NCBI GenBank assembly: GCA_002404155.1
Contig: DHJC01000015.1
Span: 108,995-172,994 of the forward strand
Direction of reading: 5' to 3'
DNA: 64,000 nt
Source of the DNA: Chloroflexi bacterium UBA4730
GTDB lineage: Bacteria; Chloroflexota; Limnocylindria; P2-11E
Within the stretch, counting starts at the first letter, position 1. Each line of letters begins with the position of its first letter. Shown piece after piece: positions 56,692 to 64,000 of the stretch. The translations under genes were made by a program, and so were the position numbers. The notes under the pieces were generated by a model. The model searched no databases, was not told where the DNA came from, and saw only the letters and a list, made by a program, of their open reading frames with translations.

Positions 56692-57552
56692 CTAGCGCGT
56701 CAGCTCGAGCGTGACCCAGTCCCCCTCTTGCTCGCGCCCGACCGGCCGGAGCCCGTGGCCCGCGAATGCCGCGCGGATCTCGTCCTCCTCGGTGGCGATG
56801 ATCCCAGCGACGACCAGGCGGCCGCCGCGTCCGAGGTGCGCCGCGAGATGGGGCGCGATCTTCTGCAGCACCGCGGCGACGATGTTCGCGAGCACGACGT
56901 CGAACGTGCCCACCAGGTCCGACGCGCTGCCCACGCCGACGTCGATCCCGACACCGTTGCGCGCCACATTCTCCTTCGCTTCGCGCGCCGCGACCTCGTC
57001 GATGTCGACGGCGACGACCTCGCGCGCACCGCGCTTCGCGCAGGCGATGGCCAGGATCGCCGAGCCCGTGCCCACGTCCGCGACGCGCATCCGGGCGACG
57101 TCGATGCGCGAGAGCGCGCGCAGGCAGGCCTGGGTCGTCGGATGCAAGCCGGTCCCGAAGGCCATGCCGGGATCGAGCGACAGCACGATGGCCTCGCCCG
57201 GATCGGCGTCGGACCATGTCGGCCGCACGAGGAACGCGCCGACGCGGATCGGCTTGAACGACGCCTTCCAGGTCTCGAGCCACTCCTCATCGGCGACCTC
57301 GCGGACCTGCAGCTCGCCGATCGGACCGAGGCCGAACGCCTGCAGGTGCCCGAGCGCGTCGCGGACGCGTCGCACGCGGATGCGGGCGACCTGGTCGTAC
57401 ACGAGGTACGCCTTCACGACCGCGAGCGTCGCGCTGTCGAGCGGCTCCTCGACGGCCACGCCGTTGTAGCCCACGCGCCCGAGGATCTCGCTCACGGCGT
57501 CGACCGCCTCCGCGTGGGCCGGGACCGCGATCTCGAGCCAGCGGATCTGCGT
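56692..57552 (-). CDS. prmA: ribosomal protein L11 methyltransferase PrmA, non-standard start
   Basis: About 286 residues. It trimethylates L11. MRVADVGTGSAILAIACAKRG near 165 is the SAM motif I, VVAVDIDEVAAREAKEN follows, and VLANIVAAVLQKI near 215 is the NIVA motif. The homologous N-terminus is IRWLEIAVPAHAEAVDAV; upstream of it the frame has no ATG, GTG, TTG or CTG until deep inside dnaJ antisense to nothing real. Candidates are ACG 57550-57552 and ATC 57544-57546. A 9-bp hairpin fills the gap from dnaJ. Confidence 0.85.
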   Translation of the reverse strand, partial: TQIRWLEIAVPAHAEAVDAVSEILGRVGYNGVAVEEPLDSATLAVVKAYLVYDQVARIRVRRVRDALGHLQAFGLGPIGELQVREVADEEWLETWKASFKPIRVGAFLVRPTWSDADPGEAIVLSLDPGMAFGTGLHPTTQACLRALSRIDVARMRVADVGTGSAILAIACAKRGAREVVAVDIDEVAAREAKENVARNGVGIDVGVGSASDLVGTFDVVLANIVAAVLQKIAPHLAAHLGRGGRLVVAGIIATEEDEIRAAFAGHGLRPVGREQEGDWVTLELTR

Positions 57553-57564
57553 CGTGTCAGAAGC

Positions 57565-57589
57565 GCCTGCGGCGGAGGCGGCCGCAGGC
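57565..57589. promoter_or_regulatory. GC hairpin between dnaJ and prmA
   Basis: GCCTGCGGC, 7-nt loop, GCCGCAGGC: a perfect 9-bp stem in the 46-nt gap between the dnaJ stop and the prmA start. It has no T-tract. It could be an attenuator, an RNA processing site, or a structure that presents the unusual prmA start. Confidence 0.4.
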
Positions 57590-57598
57590 CGCGGCGAT

Positions 57599-58684
57599 TC
57601 AGATGAGGGCGTCTTTGATCCGGTCGAACACGCCGCGGTCGTCCTCGGATTGCTCGGGGATGCCCGATGCGGCGTGGAGCTTCTGATATAGGATCTTCTG
57701 GTCCTTCGTGAGCGTGCGCGGGATGACCACGTCGAGGTAGACGAGCTGATCGCCGCGCCCGGCCGCGCCGAGATGCGGCACACCCTTCGCTTTGAGCCGC
57801 ACCGACTGCCCGTGCTGCGCGCCGGCGGGGACCCTCACCGTCGTGCGCTGGCCCTCGATCGTGGGGACGTCGAGCTCATCGCCGAGCGCCGCCTGTGCCG
57901 GCGAGATCCGGAGCACGTGGACGAGATCGTCGCCCTCGCGGCGGAATCGCGGATGGTCCTTGATGCGGATGAGCACGTAGAGATCGCCGGACGGTCCGCC
58001 ACGCATGCCGGCCTCGCCTTCGCCGGCGACGCGGAGCTGCTGCCCGTCGTCGATGCCCACGGGGATCGTGAGGTTGATGTCGCGCTCCTTGCGCTCACGG
58101 CCTTCGCCGCGGCAGCGCGCGCAGACCCTGTCGACGGTCTTTCCCGCCCCCCCGCACCGGGGGCACGTCGAGACGTTCACGAACCGGCCGAACACCGATT
58201 GCTGCACCTGACGCACCTCGCCCCGGCCGCCGCATTGCTCGCACGTGGTGACCGTCGAGCCCGGCTCGGTGCCGTCGCCGTTGCACCGGTCACACGTCTC
58301 GAGGCGCGGGACCTTGATCCCGCGCTCGCCGCCGCGCACGGCGTCGATGAGCTCGATCTCGAGCTGCATCCGCAGGTCCGCGCCGCGCATCGGGCCGCGC
58401 TCGCGACGGCGCGTCTCGCCACCGAAGAAGGTGTTGAAGAGATCGTCGATCCCGAACCCGACCGCGCCGTCGGTGCTCCCGAACATGTCGTAGCGCTGGC
58501 GCCGCTGCGGATCGGCCAGGACCTCGTACGCCTCGGTCACTTCGCGGAAGCGCACCGGCGCGTCCTCCGACTTGTTCACGTCGGGGTGGTACTGGCGCGC
58601 GAGCTTCCGGTACGCGCTCCGGATCTCGTCCTCGGACGATTCGCGCGTGATGCCGAGGACCGCGTAGTAATCGGTGCGTGCCAT
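57599..58684 (-). CDS. dnaJ: chaperone DnaJ
   Basis: 361 residues. The J domain is about 1-70 with the HPD motif in YHPDVNKSE. A short Gly-poor linker follows with a DDLFNTFFGG stretch. The zinc-finger region is about 135-205 with four CxxCxGxG-type repeats (CDRCNGDG, CEQCGGRG, CPRCGGAG, CARCRGEG). The C-terminal substrate-binding and dimer domains follow. It stimulates DnaK; a dnaK gene lies nearby at the right edge. GATAAT lies 6 nt before the ATG. Confidence 0.95.
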   Translation of the reverse strand: MARTDYYAVLGITRESSEDEIRSAYRKLARQYHPDVNKSEDAPVRFREVTEAYEVLADPQRRQRYDMFGSTDGAVGFGIDDLFNTFFGGETRRRERGPMRGADLRMQLEIELIDAVRGGERGIKVPRLETCDRCNGDGTEPGSTVTTCEQCGGRGEVRQVQQSVFGRFVNVSTCPRCGGAGKTVDRVCARCRGEGRERKERDINLTIPVGIDDGQQLRVAGEGEAGMRGGPSGDLYVLIRIKDHPRFRREGDDLVHVLRISPAQAALGDELDVPTIEGQRTTVRVPAGAQHGQSVRLKAKGVPHLGAAGRGDQLVYLDVVIPRTLTKDQKILYQKLHAASGIPEQSEDDRGVFDRIKDALI

Positions 58685-59100
58685 GCCTAGATTATCGGGG
58701 CTCGTGGAGGATCTCGGCCGGATCGTCGTGCACTGGGCTCACGTGCTGAGCGGCGTGCTCTGGATCGGCGGCGGCTTCTAATGCGATCCTCGTCCAGCTT
58801 CCCGCGCTCGCGGCCATGCCGATGCCGGCGCGCGGTCCGGCCCTCGCGGCCCTCGGACCGCGGCAGATGCAGTACGTCATGCGGGTCGCCGAGGTCACCA
58901 TCGCGTCGGGCATCCTGCAGATCTTCGTGAACCCGCACCGCCCCGAGCTCACCGCGCTCTCGTCGCGCTGGGCGATCGCGGGCGGCGCAGGTGGGCGTGA
59001 TGCGTGAGCGCATCCGGCGCCTCGGCTACTCGCAGCTGGCCCTGGGGGCGCCCATCCTCGCGGCGATGGTCGCCGCCCGCTTCAGCTCGGGAACCCGCGG
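58683..59100 (+). pseudogene. decayed membrane protein gene
   Basis: Pieces of one membrane protein lie in three frames. 58683-58781 encodes GRIVVHWAHVLSGVLWIGGGF then TAA. The frame continued one base back gives SNAILVQLPALAAM and RQMQYVMRVAEVTIASGILQIF (to about 58930). A third frame from about 58990 gives RERIRRLGYSQLALGAPILAAMVAARFS. The parts resemble a small multi-helix protein of the copper-resistance-D / DUF2269 type with shifts and a missing middle. The first ATG overlaps the divergent dnaJ ATG. The remaining bases to 59153 hold only the next gene's ribosome site. Confidence 0.6.
58691..58696 (-). promoter_or_regulatory. -10 box (leaderless) for dnaJ
   Basis: GATAAT on the minus strand, exactly 6 nt before the dnaJ ATG. 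It is the best-matched box of the leaderless set. No CIRCE-like inverted repeat was noticed. Confidence 0.55.
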
Positions 59101-59153
59101 ACCCCGGCCGGCGTCTACCTCCCAGACCGGTTTGCCGGTCAAGGAGGCCCCTG

Positions 59154-60176
59154 ATGTCGCGTTCAATCGTGTTCGCGCTCGGACTCGTGCTGTCGATGCT
59201 CACCCTCGCGGCCCCGGTAGCGGCCTGCGGCGGGCTCATCGGCCCGAACGGCGCGGTGAACCTCCTCCGCACCACGACGTTCGTCGGGTACCACGACGGC
59301 GTCGAGCACTACGTGACGGCCTTCCAGTTCGCGGGCGGTGGTGGCAAGTTCGGCTCCCTCACCCCGCTCCCGGGTGTTCCCTCGAACGTCGAGCGCGGTG
59401 GCGCGTGGACGCTCCAGCGCCTTGTCCGCGAGACGCAGCCGATCAAGGCCCTCGCCCCGGCGGCGTTCGGGGCGGAGCGCAACGCGCTGGATCGCGTCGA
59501 GATCCTGCTCGAGACAACGATCGACGCGCTCGACATCACGGTCCTCAAGGGTGGAGGCGCGGCCGTCGGCGAGTGGGCCACGGCGCACGGCTTCCGCCTG
59601 CCGGCCGACGCGCCCGAGGTGCTCGACTTCTACGCGAACCGCAGCCCGATCTTCCTCGCGGCCGCGTTCGACGCGGACGCCGCGGCAGCCCGCGGTCAGC
59701 GCATCGGCGACGGCACGCCGGTCCACATCACGATCCCGACATCGAACCCATGGGTCCCGCTGCGGATCCTCGCGCTCGGCAAGCAGGGCAACGACCCGGT
59801 GCAGGCCGACGTATACCTGCTCACCGATCGCAAGCCGGCGATCCTCCCGCTCGCGCGCGGCGCCAACGGCCTCACCCTCGCGTACGACCAGAGCGCGTCG
59901 AAGCCGCTGCTCGATGACCTGCGCTCCGACGCGGGCATGGGCTGGGTGCCGGCGAACGGCTGGCTCAGCCAGCTGCGGATCGACACGAACGCCTCGACGC
60001 TCAGCTACGACCTCGCGATCGACGTCCAGGGCCACAGCCCGTCGCGCGTGGCGGCGGGCCTCGAGACCCCCGGGAGCTCGGATCCCACACCGATCGCGCT
60101 CACGATGCTCGCCGCGGCGATGGCCGCGCTCATCCTCGTCGCACTTCGCGAGCAGCGGCGGACCGTCTCCGCGTGA
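59154..60176 (+). CDS. DUF2330 domain secreted protein
   Basis: 340 residues. Signal peptide about 1-22 (MSRSIVFALGLVLSMLTLAA), then mature start ACGGLIGPNGAVNLLRTTT, the DUF2330 hallmark. GGGGKFGSLTPLPGVPSNVERG near 70 is conserved. A C-terminal transmembrane helix (ALTMLAAAMAALILVAL) ends in basic residues, so it is probably anchored facing outside. Function unknown. The ATG has AAGGAGG 6 nt upstream. The GTG of the cupredoxin gene overlaps its stop. Confidence 0.85.
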   Translation: MSRSIVFALGLVLSMLTLAAPVAACGGLIGPNGAVNLLRTTTFVGYHDGVEHYVTAFQFAGGGGKFGSLTPLPGVPSNVERGGAWTLQRLVRETQPIKALAPAAFGAERNALDRVEILLETTIDALDITVLKGGGAAVGEWATAHGFRLPADAPEVLDFYANRSPIFLAAAFDADAAAARGQRIGDGTPVHITIPTSNPWVPLRILALGKQGNDPVQADVYLLTDRKPAILPLARGANGLTLAYDQSASKPLLDDLRSDAGMGWVPANGWLSQLRIDTNASTLSYDLAIDVQGHSPSRVAAGLETPGSSDPTPIALTMLAAAMAALILVALREQRRTVSA

Positions 60177-60559
60177 AGCACGCCCTCTCGCTCCTCCTGC
60201 TCGTGGTCGTCGCCGGTGCCTGTGCACCGGCGGCGCCGCGCGCGGTGACGATCGCGATCCACTACTCGCAGTACTCCACCAACCAGGTCGACGTACCTGC
60301 CGGCGTCCCGATCACGTTCACGATCCGCAACGATGACCCGATCGACCACGAGTGGATGATCGGCGACATGGCGATGCACGAGCGACACCGCGCCGGGACC
60401 GAGGCGGTGCACGCGTCGCGGCCCGACGAGCTCACGATCCCCGCGCTGTCCACGCGCACGACGACGCTCACGTTCCCGGTCGCGATGACCCTCCAGTACA
60501 TGTGCCACCTGCCGGGCCACGAGGCCTACGGGATGTTCGGGGTGCTCGTCGCGAAGTGA
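60173..60559 (+). CDS. cupredoxin-domain lipoprotein (type 1 copper)
   Basis: 128 residues. Lipobox VAGAC near residue 17, so membrane-anchored outside. The type 1 copper ligands are complete: H59 in DHEWMIG, then C111, H116 and M121 in CHLPGHEAYGM. The spacing C-x4-H-x4-M is that of plastocyanin/azurin-like electron carriers. Coupled to the DUF2330 gene (GTGA). Partner unknown; nitrosocyanin- or sulfocyanin-like roles cannot be told apart from sequence. Confidence 0.88.
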   Translation: MKHALSLLLLVVVAGACAPAAPRAVTIAIHYSQYSTNQVDVPAGVPITFTIRNDDPIDHEWMIGDMAMHERHRAGTEAVHASRPDELTIPALSTRTTTLTFPVAMTLQYMCHLPGHEAYGMFGVLVAK

Positions 60560-60563
60560 GGGC

Positions 60564-62240
60564 CTACCGATTCATGAAGTTGAGCGGGTAGGAGCCATCG
60601 AGGAAGGCGCGACTATCGAACGACAGCGTGAAGACGTCCTGGGCCACAAGACCGAAGCGGCCGATCGCCGTCAGGTCGCCCTGATCCGCGGCCGCGAATG
60701 TGGTCTGACTCGTCGCCCGCAGCGTGATGATCTTGCCGACGAACGGGGCGAGCGTCCCGGAGCCGCCCGCGAGCTGCACCCTCACGGTGCAGGGACTCAG
60801 GACCTCGAGCACGGTCGCGCTCGTCTTGAGATGCTGGATCTCCGCCGGCGCGCTCGGGTCCGGCGCCGCGTACGCGCCGCATGCGGCGAGCGCGGCGACG
60901 CTCGACACCGCGTTCGGGTCGGCGACGAGATCGACCCGGACGACCTCGCCCGGGTAGCTCGCGGGCTTGATCTCGCCGAGGACCGCGCCATCGGTCGTTC
61001 GGACGACGCGGATCTTGCCGAACTGGTCGTTGATGCCGTAGAGCCGCGCGCCATCCGGCGAAAGCGCGAAGCTGTCGAAGGAGCTGTCCGTCGCCCACGG
61101 GGCCCGCGATGCGAGCGTGGCCGTGTCGATGACCGCGATGCCCTTCGTCCCGGCGGCGTAGAGGGTTCGGCCGTCAGGCGAGAGGACCGCGCCGCCGCGG
61201 ATGTAGCGCTTCGCGTCGGCTACTGGGAAGAGGAGCCGGCCGAGCGCGGCGAAGCCATCGTCCTGCGCCCGCATCACCGTGATCTGCCCTGCGCGGCGGA
61301 GCACCCCGCCGAGCGCATCGACCTCATCGATCACGCCGAGCGCGGGATTCACGGCGTACACGGTCGATCCGTCACGCGAGATCGCGAGCGACCACAGCAG
61401 GTATTTCTCGAAGTCATCCGAGCGCTGCGTGTCGGGCAGTCGGACCGTTGCGACGCGCTTCGTCACCAGGTCGAGCAGCCGCACGGCGGGCGCGGAGCCG
61501 TTGCCGGCGTCGAGCCACGCGAGCCGCCTCCCGTCGGCGGTCGCCAGCGGACCGGTCGCGAAGCCCTGCTGCCGGCCATCCCACTGGGTCCCGATGACCG
61601 CGTCGGGCAGGAAGGCCGCAGTCAAAAAGTCCCACACCCGCAGGCGCGTGGCACCGTCCCCGAGTTCGTCGACGAACAACGAGGCGCCATCGGGTGCGAC
61701 GCCGATGAAGGCGAAGATCGACGCGCTTTTGAGCTCGACCCGTCCTGAGACGGCGCCAGACGTGGTGTTCACGACCGCGAAGCCGCTCAGCCACTGATCG
61801 TCGAGCTTCACGGTGTCGGGTGACAGCGCGAGCCAGCGGCCGTCGGCGGTGAGGCCCGCAGGGCCGTCGTTGGAGGAGAGCGCCCTGAACGCGCCATCGA
61901 TCGTGAACGCCCGCACCTCGTGGCCCGTCGCGACGTCGATCGCGCGGATGCGCGTCTGGCTCGCGCCGTTCAGGTACTCGGTGAAGTACAGGGTGGCTCG
62001 ATCCGCCGACACGACCCCATCGGGGAGCGCGCGAAGCACCGCACCGGTGCGGGCATCGATGACGGAGATGAGCGCCGCGTTGCCGTTGCCGGCCTGGCGC
62101 ACGTAGATCGCGTCGGGCGCGAGCTCCGGCGATACCGACGGCTGCGCGCTGGGGCCCTCGCCGCGAGGTGCAGCGACCTGCGCGCCACATGACGCAAGTA
62201 CGAGCAGGAGGACAAGCAGGCCCCGCCGCTGGATCCGCAT
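60564..62240 (-). CDS. beta-propeller lipoprotein (558 aa)
   Basis: Signal sequence MRIQRRGLLVLLLVLASCG with lipobox LASC. Repeated blades follow (ISVIDARTGAVLRALPDG, LTADGRWLALSPD, AISRDGSTVYAVNP, LSPDGRTLYAAGTKGIAVIDT, ALSPDGARLYGIND), a WD40/YVTN-like propeller of about 400 residues. A C-terminal beta domain with a Cys pair (AACGAYA; LSPCTVRV) ends the protein. Related in plan to the lipoprotein at 11143-12516. ATG 62240, with GTG one codon before it as an alternative. Confidence 0.75.
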   Translation of the reverse strand: MRIQRRGLLVLLLVLASCGAQVAAPRGEGPSAQPSVSPELAPDAIYVRQAGNGNAALISVIDARTGAVLRALPDGVVSADRATLYFTEYLNGASQTRIRAIDVATGHEVRAFTIDGAFRALSSNDGPAGLTADGRWLALSPDTVKLDDQWLSGFAVVNTTSGAVSGRVELKSASIFAFIGVAPDGASLFVDELGDGATRLRVWDFLTAAFLPDAVIGTQWDGRQQGFATGPLATADGRRLAWLDAGNGSAPAVRLLDLVTKRVATVRLPDTQRSDDFEKYLLWSLAISRDGSTVYAVNPALGVIDEVDALGGVLRRAGQITVMRAQDDGFAALGRLLFPVADAKRYIRGGAVLSPDGRTLYAAGTKGIAVIDTATLASRAPWATDSSFDSFALSPDGARLYGINDQFGKIRVVRTTDGAVLGEIKPASYPGEVVRVDLVADPNAVSSVAALAACGAYAAPDPSAPAEIQHLKTSATVLEVLSPCTVRVQLAGGSGTLAPFVGKIITLRATSQTTFAAADQGDLTAIGRFGLVAQDVFTLSFDSRAFLDGSYPLNFMNR

Positions 62241-62248
62241 CACCACCC

Positions 62249-63129
62249 CTACAGCCGAGTGGGCGGTCGGGTTCCCCGGTGAACGATCGCTCCGACGACG
62301 ACGAACAGGAGCGCAACGAGCGCATACAGCACCGGGACGATCAGCTGCCAATCCCGCTCAACGACGAAGCCCAGCCCCGGTGGCGATTGCTCCAGCCCAG
62401 AGCCGAACCTGCGGGAGCCACGGGCCGATGTAGAAGGCCGCGACGACGATCGCGTCGGCCGCTCGCCACCGGCCGAAGAGACCGACGACAAGACCAAGGG
62501 CGGCAGCGCCGAGCGCTTGAGCGGCGATGATCCAATTCAGCGCCTCCGAGCCGGCGTGACCGGTTGCGTTCGCGCCGAGGAACGGCACGATGGCGGCCCT
62601 GGCCAAGAGGAAACGCGAGGCCCGCGACACCGATGCCCAGGACGACCGCAGAGAGCCCTGGAGCGCCCTGGCGTACGGCCCGTCCCGCGAGGATCCCAAG
62701 GGCGACACCCAGGAGCCCCGGCCAGAGCCCCGGCCAGAGCCCCGGCCAGGCCAGCGCCAGCAGATCGCAGCTCGTCCCGCTCTGTGCACAGAAGGCTTGA
62801 CGAGCCGGGATGCTGAGCCAGAACTGCTCGACCCAGAGGACCGCGAACAAGAGCACCGCTGCCACGGAGCCCCGCCATCGCGCTGAACCGAATGCGAAGA
62901 GCAGTCCGACCGCGTACGCCGCGACCGAGATCGCCTCCGTCGCACGGAACGGCACGCTGCCGAACAGGAGAACGGAGGCACCCTGCACCGAGTGGATGAA
63001 CGCGCTCGTCATCGACTCCACGCCGAGCGCGGCGAGCGCGGGCGTCATCCGGTGCACCGAGGGGCGGCGAGCGCGCGCGGCCAGGTCGAACACCGCGGGG
63101 ATCTCGGCGCGTAACCCTTCGCGGAGCAC
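62249..63129 (-). pseudogene. frameshifted multi-helix membrane protein
   Basis: One membrane protein spread over three frames. The first frame (63129 to about 62600) ends in GIGVAGLAF. The next gives LLARAAIVPFLGANATGHAGSEALNW (shortened) to a stop at 62358. The third gives LGFVVERDWQLIVPVLYALVALLFVV and ends at TAG 62249. Two single-base shifts (near 62610 and near 62395) restore a continuous product of about 290 residues with seven or more helices. It includes a 12-bp tandem repeat encoding (PGLW)n. Real decay or assembly error cannot be separated here. Confidence 0.6.
62714..62749. repeat. 12-bp tandem repeat, three copies
   Basis: AGCCCCGGCCAG three times in a row, perfect. It encodes repeated PGLW in a membrane helix of the broken gene. 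In-frame (12 bp), so copy changes would not shift the frame. Confidence 0.8.
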
Positions 63130-63172
63130 GTGGACATGGTGCGCCCTGCTCGCGTGCCGAGCGTCAGACAGA

Positions 63173-63202
63173 AAGAGCGGGCGGCCCGCGCCGCCCGCTC
63201 TT
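63173..63202 (-). terminator. rho-independent terminator of dnaK
   Basis: A 13-bp perfect stem AAGAGCGGGCGGC / GCCGCCCGCTCTT with a 4-nt loop, 20 nt after the dnaK stop, followed on the minus strand by TCTGTCTG (a poor T-tract). By far the strongest terminator-like structure in the window. Confidence 0.75.
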
Positions 63203-63222
63203 CGTGGACCCTCAGCTTCGCG

Positions 63223-64000
63223 TTAGCTCTGCTCTTTGAACTCGCCCTCGATGGTGTCGTCCTTCTTGGTGCCGTCGGTGCCGGCGGTCGCGCCGGCCGG
63301 CTCGCCCTCGGGCGGCCCGGCCTGCGACTGCGCAGCCTGGTCGGCCTTGTACATCGCCTCGCCGATCTTCGTCGACGATTGGCGCAGCGCGTCAGCCGCG
63401 GACTTGATCTTCTCGGTGTCGTCCGACTTCAGCGCGTCGCGGACGGCCGCGACGTTCTGCTCGACGTCGGTCTTCACATCCGCGGGGACCTTGTCGCCCG
63501 CGTCACGGAGCGCCTTCTCCGCCTGGTACGCGAGGTTGTCGGCCTCGTTGCGCGTCTCGATCCGCTCGCGGTTGCGGCGATCCTCCTCGGCGTGCGTCTG
63601 CGCGTCTCGGACGAGCTTCTCGACCTCGTCCTTCGCCAGGCCGCTCGAGGCGGTGATGGTGACGTGCTGCTCCTTGCTGGTCGCCTTGTCCTTCGCCCGG
63701 ACGTTCACGATGCCGTTGGCGTCGATGTCGAAGGACACCTCGACCTGCGGGAGACCGCGCGGGGCCGGCGGAATGCCATCGAGGATGAACCGGGCGAGGC
63801 TCTTGTTGTCCGCGGCGAGCTCGCGCTCACCCTGGACGACGTTGATCTCGACCTGGGTCTGCCCGTCGGATGCGGTGGTGAAGACCTGAGATTTCGAGGT
63901 CGGGATGGTCGTGTTCCGCTCGATGAGCTTCGTCGCCACGCCACCGAGGGTCTCGATGCCGAGCGACAGCGGCGTCACGTCGAGGAGCAGGATGTCCTTG
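63223..64000 (-). CDS. dnaK: chaperone DnaK, C-terminal part (5' cut by window edge)
   Basis: Visible are the last 258 codons. DVTPLSLGIETLGGVATKLIERNT is the linker and start of the substrate-binding domain, FILDGIPPAPRGLPQVEVSFDID and NVRAKDKATSKEQHVTI its beta sandwich, and the alpha-helical lid contains NEADNLAYQAEKAL. The C-terminus ends DDTIEGEFKEQS, a usual EEVD-like acidic tail of bacterial DnaK. The ATPase domain lies beyond 64000. Followed by a strong terminator. Confidence 0.96.
   Translation of the reverse strand, partial: KDILLLDVTPLSLGIETLGGVATKLIERNTTIPTSKSQVFTTASDGQTQVEINVVQGERELAADNKSLARFILDGIPPAPRGLPQVEVSFDIDANGIVNVRAKDKATSKEQHVTITASSGLAKDEVEKLVRDAQTHAEEDRRNRERIETRNEADNLAYQAEKALRDAGDKVPADVKTDVEQNVAAVRDALKSDDTEKIKSAADALRQSSTKIGEAMYKADQAAQSQAGPPEGEPAGATAGTDGTKKDDTIEGEFKEQS

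Overview
This window is GC-rich (estimated near 70%), very tightly packed bacterial chromosome. Genes overlap by 1-4 bases as ATGA, GTGA, TAATG or CTGA, and convergent stops nearly touch. Gene content (Mfd, Pth, MetK-AhcY, dnaJ-prmA-rsmE, rpsU-yqeY-phoH-yqfF-ybeY, DUF2330, many WD/YVTN lipoproteins, ferredoxin/NADPH-type GltB) suggests an uncultured Chloroflexota, perhaps the Limnocylindria lineage. That placement is inference from gene style, not from a marker gene. No rRNA, tRNA, CRISPR array or prophage was recognised.

Layout. 1-5.8 kb: end of a BtuF-like protein, two tiny proteins, a Dph6-like ATP pyrophosphatase, then a leftward sugar-phosphate operon (epimerase, phosphohexomutase, PGI/PMI, NUDIX, small protein). 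5.8-14.3 kb: EamA transporter, lipoproteins, ComB-like phosphatase / FAD oxidoreductase / MBL operon, proC. 14.3-17.8 kb: oligopeptide-type ABC importer (binding protein and two permeases, no ATPase). 17.9-24.7 kb: GNAT-ahcY-metK, a CDP-alcohol phosphatidyltransferase, a YVTN propeller and an MBL hydrolase. 24.6-32.9 kb: a leftward operon pth-mfd-NT5C-histidine phosphatase-selenoprotein-apt-MBL, now split by a complete 1388-bp insertion sequence. 33-36.4 kb: SRPBCC-ArsR-SRPBCC operon with an operator-like palindrome, an aminotransferase and an arginase-like protein. 36.4-42.5 kb: amt and gltB (ammonium uptake and assimilation). 42.6-50 kb: membrane protein, saccharopine-dehydrogenase-like protein, a two-component system, an ABC exporter and a frameshifted serine hydrolase. 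49.9-58.7 kb: conserved RNA/translation cluster ybeY-yqfF-phoH(intein)-yqeY-rpsU, plsY, and rsmE-prmA-dnaJ. 58.7-64 kb: a decayed membrane gene, DUF2330 and cupredoxin genes, a lipoprotein, a broken membrane gene, and the 3' part of dnaK.

Most notable: (1) a thioredoxin-fold protein whose motif is read through an in-frame UGA, followed by a SECIS-like hairpin, i.e. a selenoprotein that a normal gene finder splits in two; (2) a 360-residue intein in PhoH with the marks of the rare class 3 inteins plus a LAGLIDADG endonuclease; (3) at least five conserved genes that have no ATG/GTG/TTG at their homology-predicted start but a CTG or ACG, often as CTGA overlapping the previous stop; (4) a recurrent nAnnnT box exactly 6 nt before many start codons, implying widespread leaderless transcription; (5) an IS that landed in the 18-nt gap between two operon genes.
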